A DNA stretch of 11,388 bases from Actinomycetota bacterium (GTDB lineage: Bacteria; Actinomycetota; Thermoleophilia; UBA2241): assembly GCA_026392265.1 (NCBI GenBank), contig JAPLCL010000250.1, forward strand, positions 1-11,388. The letters are read 5' to 3'. The stretch's first letter is position 1, and the number at the start of each line of letters is the position of its first letter. Below, piece by piece: positions 5,891-11,388 of this stretch. A program made the position numbers and the translations under genes. The notes beneath the pieces were generated by a model that was not told where the DNA came from, made no database searches, and saw only the letters and a list, made by a program, of their open reading frames with translations.

Positions 5891-7504
5891 GTTGAGGCTC
5901 AGGGTGAGGGCGTTGGGCGCACTCTCGTCGCGCACCACAGCGGTCGCGCGCAGGCCCAAGTCACCGGTCCAGCCGGTGGCCGGGACGCTCGTCGTCTGGT
6001 AGCCCCACGTGCGCAGCAGCGCCATGGCCGACGCCGCGGCACGGTCCGTCGCAGCCGAGACGCCGACGGTGGTGCGGCGCCTGGCCGCGAACGAGAAGCC
6101 CAGGCGTGTGGATGCGAGGCGCGGAGCCAGTGCCCCAGGCCAGCAGGCGCGGACGAGCGTCGCCACGTTGGCCCTGGCCGCCGCCGTCAGGGTGGCGTCC
6201 ACGCTCCGCGCCGCGCCTTGCGCACCCGCCGCCGCGGCGCTCGGACCGGCCGGCGGCGAGACCGCCTGCCCGGCGGCCCGAATGGCGACGGCGAGCGCGG
6301 CCGTGGCGGGGGCAGCCGTGGCTGTCGTCTCCGCAGGCAGCGGGGCGCTCAGTACGGCCGGCTGGCCGGCCGTGCGCAGCCTCTCTCCCAGGCGGCGCAA
6401 CGCGGTGGTGGCCGCTTCCACGGTCTCGGCGCCCCCGAGGCCGGTCGGCGGAGCGACGAGCACGGCCAGCGGACGCCACGACTCGACAGCGGCGGTCGTC
6501 TGCGCCACAAGCCCATCCCAGCGGGGAGCCCTCACGGCCCGCACGGCGACGGGTGCGCCGGCCGAGCGCCGCAGGCGCCGGCGCACCTCGTTCACGTAAG
6601 CATCAGAGCCATAGCTCGGCCCCGGAAGTACCACGAGCACGCGGGCCGGTCGCGGCCGCCGCGTGACGCTCGTCCCCGCCGACGGCGGAGTGAGCCCGAA
6701 GGCGAGCGACTGACGCAGCTGCTCCATGGCGCTGCGGTCGACGCGCCAAGCCTCACCTCGGCGGCAGGTCTCGACGATCGTCGCCGCGCCGCGCACGTCC
6801 ACCTCCGTAGGCAGCAACTCTCTGAACGCCGTGGCCAGCGACGTAGCGCCTTGCAGGTTGAGATCGCTCTGCACGTGGCCCCAGCCGAGCACATAGTTGG
6901 AGAAGGACACGACGTTGATGCGCTCGAACGGCAGGCGCGCGAGCGTGTAGCCCAGCGCCTGGTACTGGGTACTCCAGACGCGACGGGCCTTGCCGCGACC
7001 CTCCCAGGCCGGCTGGGCACGCAGGTACTGCAGCAAGGGGCCGCGCGCCGTGGCCGTCGGCGTTCGCGGCGCCAGGGCCAGCCGCAGGGCCTGCCTATCG
7101 AGCGTGATCCACGCGTCCATGGGGACGTCGAGCGCCTCCCCCAGAGCCGCCGAGGCGACGCCCGGCCCGACTTGATCGACGATGCGCCGCAGCGGCGTGG
7201 ATCCGGCGCCGGGGACAAACCCCTGAGTCGCGGGCGCCAGGACCACTGCGGTAAGAGCCGGACGCAGCTGGTCGACGTGCAGCCACACGACGGCGGTGCA
7301 CGCACCATCGGGGCCGGCGACGACGAACACGGCGACGTCCGTCGGCGCCGGCGGCGCCAGCTGGGCAGGTGGCGCCGGGCCCACGACCTTATGCCAAGGC
7401 CCGGGTGTGGCGAGCAGGATGATGACGCCCATGGCGAGCAGGACGCCGAGCAGCAGGGCGGCCCACGGGTCCAGGCGCCCGAGCACTGCGCGGAGCAGTC
7501 TCAC
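5885..7504 (-). CDS. Degenerate LCP-like membrane-anchored protein, possibly a non-catalytic partner
   Basis: A 539-residue protein of uncertain function. It starts with GTG at 7504, overlapping the stop of the LCP gene (GTGA). The frame runs on to 7840, but that part is shadow coding of the LCP gene. Residues 12-32 form one membrane helix, then a Pro/Ala linker, then an exported part. Residues about 55-235 follow the order of the neighbour's LCP domain: VAVFVVAG, a strand ending in VD, VVLAPAT where the LCP has FSVPRD, and LDVPMDAWITLDRQAL where it has TGLPINHFVEVNFSGF. The catalytic Arg/Asp pairs are missing. Residues 287-395 alternate strand and helix; their fold is unclear, with a remote look of an SGNH or LytR_C domain. 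The last 60 residues (TTVGVSAATDRAAASAMALL, then RTWGYQ) resemble LytR_C. It is likely cotranslated with the LCP gene. The homology is by eye only. Confidence 0.7.
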   Translation of the reverse strand: MRLLRAVLGRLDPWAALLLGVLLAMGVIILLATPGPWHKVVGPAPPAQLAPPAPTDVAVFVVAGPDGACTAVVWLHVDQLRPALTAVVLAPATQGFVPGAGSTPLRRIVDQVGPGVASAALGEALDVPMDAWITLDRQALRLALAPRTPTATARGPLLQYLRAQPAWEGRGKARRVWSTQYQALGYTLARLPFERINVVSFSNYVLGWGHVQSDLNLQGATSLATAFRELLPTEVDVRGAATIVETCRRGEAWRVDRSAMEQLRQSLAFGLTPPSAGTSVTRRPRPARVLVVLPGPSYGSDAYVNEVRRRLRRSAGAPVAVRAVRAPRWDGLVAQTTAAVESWRPLAVLVAPPTGLGGAETVEAATTALRRLGERLRTAGQPAVLSAPLPAETTATAAPATAALAVAIRAAGQAVSPPAGPSAAAAGAQGAARSVDATLTAAARANVATLVRACWPGALAPRLASTRLGFSFAARRRTTVGVSAATDRAAASAMALLRTWGYQTTSVPATGWTGDLGLRATAVVRDESAPNALTLSLNR

Positions 7505-9552
7505 TTCACGGGCTTGAACGAGGTCGCGAGGCCCATCATGAGGTCGTTGGACAGCTGGTTGTCGAGCGTGTTGAGCACCCAGTACAGCGTGCCGTTGCGC
7601 TTCCACGCCATCATGTGAAGGTGATCGGCCTGGTAGAAGAGCATGTACTCCTGGCCGGCGATGACCTGGGTGCTGTTGGGATTCTGGATCGCGGGGGGGT
7701 CCATCCAGCGCATCGCCTGGATGCCCCAGTAGCCACCCAACGGCGTGGCGACGACGGCCACGGCCGCGGCGCTGCGCTTGCCCTCCGTGGTCTTGATGCC
7801 GTAGGCGCGGAACTCGTCGTAGGTGAAGCCCAGCGACCACGCCGTGGGCATCTCGAGATGGAGCGGCGTCTTGGTGGCGAAGTCGCTCCAGGCCGCGGCG
7901 TCGTAGAGCTGGTTCTTCTGCAGCGTCTGCTGCGTCTGCTGGGCCTCCTGTGGCACAGCGAGGAAGCCGTCGAACGATGAGGTGACGAAGACGCTGATGC
8001 CGTCGGCGACCCCGGGGCTACGATCGACGAGGCGCACGTCGGAGGGCCAGAACATCTCGCCGATGAGCTCGGCCGGAGCCGCCAGACTCTTGGGCGCGTA
8101 GACGACCGTGACTGTGCCCGGGAACTCGGGGGCGTCGGCGCCGGTCTCAGCGCGGTAGCCGAGCGCGATCAGCTGGTCGACCGCGGTCGTGGAGCGCCCC
8201 CCGATCCCGCTGCCGTTGTAGACCGTCACGGGATACATCTTCTTGGTCAGCTTGATCCCTTTGACCGCGACGGGTGCCTGCGTGGGGTGCGTGAACTCGC
8301 CGACCGCCTGGTCGATCTCGGCCTGTGTGGGGACCACGTAGGACACGCCGTCGATCATGGGCGTGGATCCCTCGAGGTGCGCGGTGTACACCTTTGAGGT
8401 GTTCACCTGGAAGATGAGCTCGACGAGCGGCTGCAGGCGCTTGAGCGAGTCGATGTCGGAGGTCGTCTCCTTGGTGATGGCCTTGATGAGACGGATGACC
8501 TTGGTCCAGTCCCCGCTCCAGCGCGTGGACTGGCGCTGCATCTCCTTGAGGAAGAGCTGCTGGCGCTGCATGCGCGTGAAGTCGCCGAGCTGGTCGTGAC
8601 GGTAACGCACGAAGTCGAGCGCGTCGTGGCCGCGGATGAGCTGGTAGCCGGGCTCGATGTCGATCGACTTGTAGTCCGCGCTCTCGGGGACGTAGTAGCG
8701 ATGGTCGATGGGGATGTACACGCCGCCGAGGATATTGACCACGTGCCAGAAGCCGGAGAAGTTGACCTCGACGAAGTGATTGATGGGCAAGCCTGTGAGC
8801 TCGGTGAATGTCTTGACGGCGAGCGGCGGGCCGCCGTAGGCGTAGGCCGTGTTCATCTTGTCGTAGCCGTGGTCGGGGATCAGCACGCGCAGGTCGCGTG
8901 GCACCGAGAACATCGAGATGCTCTTGGTCTCGGGGTCCAGACGCACGAGGATCTGCGTGTCGGAACGCCCGGTGTCGCCGGGGATCTTCGTCTTGTCGGA
9001 GCCGATCAGCAGGATGTTCATGGCCTTGCCGGGAAGCGCGGGGCGCAGCTCCTTCTCGGTCTCCGTGACGATGACCTCCTGCTCCGCGGTGCGATGCGCC
9101 ACCACGCTCACGGTGCCGTTCGCCCAGCCGAGTGCCATGCCGGGAGCCGCGAGCGCGGCCATCACGACGGCCACCCCGATGAGCTTCACGGCGAGGTGGC
9201 TGCCAAAGGCGAGATACGCGGTGACGGCCGCGACGATGGCCACCGCGATCACGGGTGCGCCGACCATGGCCCAGCCCGGGACTTTGCCCGAGAGCCTCGC
9301 CAGGTCGAACGCGGCGCGGGAGTTGCCCAGCATGTCGCGGCCGTAGAACCAGAACAGCCCCGCCGCGACCGCGGCCGCCACGGCGATGGCCGCCCAGATG
9401 ACGAGGGTGCGGAGCCCGGCGCTCCGCGCTGCGGGCTCCCGGCGGGGGGCGCGCTGCTCGCGGCCAAGCGCGGCCAAGGGCTCCGGCGACACGCTGCCGG
9501 ATACCCTGACGGGTTCGGACTCGCCGGTCTTGTAGACGCGGTACTCGCTCAT
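7501..9552 (-). CDS. LytR-CpsA-Psr (LCP) family protein with LytR_C and an additional C-terminal domain
   Basis: LCP proteins transfer lipid-linked glycopolymers (teichoic acids, arabinogalactan, capsule) to peptidoglycan outside the membrane. This one has 683 residues, longer than most. It has a cytoplasmic tail (1-46), three hydrophobic segments (about 47-69, 95-116, 119-144) rather than the usual one, then the LCP domain (about 177-345). Catalytic landmarks are intact: GRSDTQILVRLD (195-206), FSVPRD (215-220), YAYGG (237-241), and DFVRYRHDQLGDFTRMQRQQ (313-332), which supplies the conserved Arg and Asp residues. A LytR_C domain covers about 440-525 (VTVYNGSGIGG). Residues about 530-683 are an extra domain I cannot name; its end (MMAWKRNGTLYWVLN, then SNDLM) resembles DUF4367-type folds. 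The ATG overlaps the murA stop by four bases (ATGA), and GGAGG sits only 3 bases before it. A degenerate paralogue follows, overlapping it. Confidence 0.93.
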   Translation of the reverse strand: MSEYRVYKTGESEPVRVSGSVSPEPLAALGREQRAPRREPAARSAGLRTLVIWAAIAVAAAVAAGLFWFYGRDMLGNSRAAFDLARLSGKVPGWAMVGAPVIAVAIVAAVTAYLAFGSHLAVKLIGVAVVMAALAAPGMALGWANGTVSVVAHRTAEQEVIVTETEKELRPALPGKAMNILLIGSDKTKIPGDTGRSDTQILVRLDPETKSISMFSVPRDLRVLIPDHGYDKMNTAYAYGGPPLAVKTFTELTGLPINHFVEVNFSGFWHVVNILGGVYIPIDHRYYVPESADYKSIDIEPGYQLIRGHDALDFVRYRHDQLGDFTRMQRQQLFLKEMQRQSTRWSGDWTKVIRLIKAITKETTSDIDSLKRLQPLVELIFQVNTSKVYTAHLEGSTPMIDGVSYVVPTQAEIDQAVGEFTHPTQAPVAVKGIKLTKKMYPVTVYNGSGIGGRSTTAVDQLIALGYRAETGADAPEFPGTVTVVYAPKSLAAPAELIGEMFWPSDVRLVDRSPGVADGISVFVTSSFDGFLAVPQEAQQTQQTLQKNQLYDAAAWSDFATKTPLHLEMPTAWSLGFTYDEFRAYGIKTTEGKRSAAAVAVVATPLGGYWGIQAMRWMDPPAIQNPNSTQVIAGQEYMLFYQADHLHMMAWKRNGTLYWVLNTLDNQLSNDLMMGLATSFKPVK

Positions 9553-10919
9553 GTTCCTCCGCCGCAGGCACCCTCTGGGGCGCCGCGCAGGGTCTCATCA
9601 GTGTACGCGCTGAGAGACGGACGCAGCCCCTCGCCGGTTCGCGGGCTCTCGCCGACGCGCGTCACGTCTGCGCCGAGCGCCGCCAGCTTGCCCACGAGAT
9701 CCTCGTAGCCGCGGTCGATGTGGTGCGCGGCGGCGACCTCGGTGACGCCGTCGGCGACCAGACCCGCCGTGACCAGAGCGGCGCCCCCCCGCAGGTCGGG
9801 CGCCTCCACCACCGTGCCGCTCAGGGCACGCGGCCCTTCGACGATGGCGTGGTGGCCGCTGGTGCTGATGCCGGCGCCCAGACGGTTGAGCTCGTCGACC
9901 ACGACGAAGCGGTTCTCGAACACGTTCTCGGTGACGATGGACGTGCCGTTAGCCAGCGAAAGGAGCACCATCGTCTGTGCCTGCAGATCGGTGGCGAACC
10001 CCGGGTGGGGCAGCGTCGAGATGTCGAGGGGGGCGAGCGGACCGTCGCGACGCACGGTGATCGAGCGGTTGCCCACGCGCACGTCCACGCCCATGCCCCG
10101 CAGCTTACCGAGAAAGAGCTCGAGGTGCCGGGGGTCGAGGCCCAGCGTAGTGACTTCTCCGCCCGACGCGGCGCCCATGATGAGATACGTGCCGGCCTCG
10201 ATGCGATCGGCCACGACCTCGTGGTCCACGCCGTGCAGGGTGTGACCGCCCTCGATGCGGATGGTGTTGGTGCCGGCGCCTTCGATCACCGCCCCCATAC
10301 CACTCAGGAAGTCGCAGAGATCGACGATCTCGGGCTCTCGCGCAGCGTTCTCGATGACCGTCTCGCCAGCGGTGGCCGTGGCGGCCATGAGGAGGTTCTC
10401 GGTGGCGCCGACACTGGGGTAGTCGAGCGGGACGATCGCCCCTTTGAGCTGTGAGCCGTGGATCTTGATGAAGCCGTGGTCGATCTCGATGGTCGCGCCG
10501 AGCTTCTCGAGGCCGCGGATGTGAAAGTCGATGCGCCGCGGCCCGATGTTGCAGCCGCCGGGCATGGCGATGGTGGCCTCGCCGAGACGCGCCACCAGGG
10601 GGCCCATGACGATGATGCTGGCGCGCATGGTGCGCACGAGCTCGTAGGGCGCGCAGCCACTCAGACCGGCGCCGGCGTGGACGCGCAGGATATCGCCGGC
10701 GCACTCCACGTCTGCGCCGAGCGCACACAGCATCGCCACCATGGTGGCGACGTCGGTGATGCGCGGCACGCGGCGGATGATACAAGGCTCGTCGGTGAGG
10801 AGACTGGCGGCGAGCAGCTTGAGCGCCGAGTTCTTGGCGCCCGAGAGCACGACAGTCCCCTCCAAACGGCGGCCGCCGCGCACCATCAGACGCGCGTCGT
10901 GTGAGATCGGACCGTCCAT
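9549..10919 (-). CDS. murA: UDP-N-acetylglucosamine 1-carboxyvinyltransferase (MurA)
   Basis: Transfers enolpyruvate from PEP to UDP-GlcNAc, the first committed step of peptidoglycan synthesis, in the cytoplasm. The 456 residues carry all the expected sites: GAKNSALKLL (27-36) with the PEP-site Lys29, the active-site loop PGGCNIGPRRIDFH (120-133) with Cys123, FATDLQAQ (308-315) with Asp311, and HIDRGYEDL near the end. Because Cys123 is retained, fosfomycin sensitivity would be expected by family knowledge. The protein ends with a polar/Gly-rich tail of about 30 residues beyond the usual C-terminus, which also carries the ribosome site of the next gene. ATG at 10919 is chosen; the internal ATG at residue 12 would leave an unusually short N-terminus. 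No ribosome site precedes the chosen ATG, but a -10-like box lies 12 bases upstream. Position directly after atpC is typical of actinobacteria. Confidence 0.97.
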   Translation of the reverse strand: MDGPISHDARLMVRGGRRLEGTVVLSGAKNSALKLLAASLLTDEPCIIRRVPRITDVATMVAMLCALGADVECAGDILRVHAGAGLSGCAPYELVRTMRASIIVMGPLVARLGEATIAMPGGCNIGPRRIDFHIRGLEKLGATIEIDHGFIKIHGSQLKGAIVPLDYPSVGATENLLMAATATAGETVIENAAREPEIVDLCDFLSGMGAVIEGAGTNTIRIEGGHTLHGVDHEVVADRIEAGTYLIMGAASGGEVTTLGLDPRHLELFLGKLRGMGVDVRVGNRSITVRRDGPLAPLDISTLPHPGFATDLQAQTMVLLSLANGTSIVTENVFENRFVVVDELNRLGAGISTSGHHAIVEGPRALSGTVVEAPDLRGGAALVTAGLVADGVTEVAAAHHIDRGYEDLVGKLAALGADVTRVGESPRTGEGLRPSLSAYTDETLRGAPEGACGGGT

Positions 10920-10928
10920 CAGACGGTC
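10910..10928. repeat. Inverted repeat spanning the murA start codon
   Basis: GACCGTC and GACGGTC are perfect 7-base complements flanking a 5-base loop (CATCA) that contains the murA start codon (10917-10919). It could fold into a small hairpin in the mRNA, or be an operator-like site just downstream of the -10 box. It may also be chance. Confidence 0.4.
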
Positions 10929-10931
10929 ACA

Positions 10932-10937
10932 AGTATA
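10932..10937 (-). promoter_or_regulatory. -10-like box (TATACT) upstream of murA
   Basis: TATACT on the minus strand, 12 bases before the murA ATG and inside the 45-base gap after atpC. It matches the -10 consensus at 5 of 6 positions and would start transcription about 5-7 bases before the ATG, leaving no room for a ribosome site, and none is seen. No clear -35 element is visible. It suggests that murA has its own promoter in addition to any read-through from the atp operon. Confidence 0.45.
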
Positions 10938-10964
10938 GCGTGTGGCGGCGCGGAAGTGCGGCGC

Positions 10965-11388
10965 TCAGCGGGAGCGCCCCGCCACGCGCAGCCGGTTTGC
11001 GGCGCGCCTGAGCGCCTGCTCGGCGCGGAAGTAGTCGGTCTCGGCCCGCGCCCCGGGGTCGTGAAGCTCCTGCATGCGCTCGCGGGCGCGCCGCTGAGCT
11101 TCCTCCGCGCGGCTGACGTCGATCCTCCCCGCACGCTCGCCATGGTCGGCCACGACCAGGACCATGTCGAACAGGACCTGGGCGTAGCCGATGCCGGTGG
11201 CGATGTACTCCCAAGTGTCGTCGAGGGTACGGATGCGCGTCTCGCCCACGCCGAGGAGCGTGACCAGGGGCTGGTGGCGAGCGAGGATGCCGAGCTCCCC
11301 GTCGATGCCGGGCAGCACGACCATGGCGACGTCCTCGGAAAACACCTCGCCGTCTGGAGTGACGACCTCGACATGCAGTACGCGTTCG
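10965..11388 (-). CDS. atpC: ATP synthase F1 epsilon subunit (first few codons beyond the window)
   Basis: Part of the central rotor stalk of the membrane F1Fo ATP synthase; it couples proton flow to catalysis, and its C-terminal helices can inhibit ATP hydrolysis. 140 residues are visible, beginning in frame at the right edge (ERVLHVEVVTPDGEVFSED). The N-terminal beta-sandwich shows the family signature LPGIDGELGILARHQPL, then the strand VGETRI. The C-terminal part (about 95-140) is a charged helical hairpin rich in Arg and Glu (RAEEAQRRARERM). The open frame continues to the edge, so only the initiator and a few residues are missing; a GTG inside the visible part (11345) is a valine codon, not the start. 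The gene should close the atp operon, and murA follows 45 bases later. No terminator hairpin is evident in the gap. Confidence 0.95.
   Translation of the reverse strand, partial: ERVLHVEVVTPDGEVFSEDVAMVVLPGIDGELGILARHQPLVTLLGVGETRIRTLDDTWEYIATGIGYAQVLFDMVLVVADHGERAGRIDVSRAEEAQRRARERMQELHDPGARAETDYFRAEQALRRAANRLRVAGRSR

Noticed and set aside
6106..6666. Plus-strand open frames opposite the LCP-like gene
   Set aside because: Arg/Pro/Ala-rich translations without motifs; these are antisense shadows in very GC-rich DNA.
7693..7699. Run of seven G in the LCP gene (and seven C near 9784 in murA) as possible slippage or frameshift sites
   Set aside because: Both frames continue intact across the runs with sensible protein sequence on each side, so there is no sign of a frameshift or phase-variable switch.
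7505..7840. N-terminal extension of the LCP-like protein frame up to 7840
   Set aside because: These 112 codons lie inside the LCP gene in a different frame. The GTG at 7504 gives a normal membrane anchor and a GTGA overlap with the stop.
8147..9598. Minus-strand open frame of 483 codons overlapping the LCP gene in another frame
   Set aside because: The product is Arg/Ala/Gly/His-rich with no hydrophobic core, while the alternative frame encodes a full LCP protein.
8596..9708. Plus-strand open frame of 370 codons opposite the LCP gene
   Set aside because: It mirrors the high-GC third-position bias of the LCP and murA genes on the other strand. It has no ribosome site and no family motif, and its composition is unlike a protein.

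Overview
The window is GC-rich, densely coded DNA from the cell-envelope region of what is most likely an actinobacterium, perhaps a deep-branching lineage. I infer this from four things. atpC is directly followed by murA, a common actinobacterial arrangement. A secreted protein carries an LAFTG sorting motif of the LAXTG type used by class E sortases. Genes of the LytR-CpsA-Psr (LCP) wall-polymer ligase family are present. Two genes have a -10-like box so close to the start codon that their mRNAs should be leaderless or nearly so. No rRNA, tRNA, IS element, CRISPR array or phage gene was seen, and the species cannot be named from the sequence.

Layout, right to left, because nearly everything is on the minus strand. 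The right edge (10965-11388) holds the end of the ATP synthase operon, atpC, lacking only its first few codons. A 45-base gap with its own promoter-like box leads to murA (9549-10919), the first committed enzyme of peptidoglycan synthesis. murA overlaps an LCP-family gene by ATGA (7501-9552). That gene in turn overlaps, by GTGA, a second gene (5885-7504) that looks like a degenerate LCP paralogue lacking the catalytic residues. This tight trio probably forms one transcript. It ends against a strong hairpin terminator (5855-5890) that serves the only plus-strand gene, a 123-residue exported, LAFTG-anchored protein (5451-5822).

From a 110-base divergent promoter region (5341-5450) a second minus-strand set starts: a Wzy_C/O-antigen-ligase-like membrane protein fused to C-terminal TPRs (3277-5340), UDP-glucose 6-dehydrogenase (1843-3159), a sugar-1-phosphate nucleotidyltransferase with a left-handed beta-helix tail (672-1829), and a phosphomannomutase/phosphoglucomutase cut off by the left edge (1-672). 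The last three are packed with a 13-base gap and a 1-base overlap.

Taken together, the left half supplies activated sugars (UDP-glucuronate and probably GDP-mannose) and a polymerase or ligase for a surface polysaccharide. The right half makes peptidoglycan precursor (MurA) and contains the LCP machinery that, in known systems, joins lipid-linked polysaccharides to peptidoglycan. The small sortase substrate adds a wall-anchored protein. The pathway assignment is inference from families and context. The most unusual items are the catalytically dead-looking LCP partner, the extra C-terminal domain on the active LCP protein, and the small uncharacterised sortase substrate divergent from the polymer ligase. 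No stretch longer than 120 bases lacks a gene.
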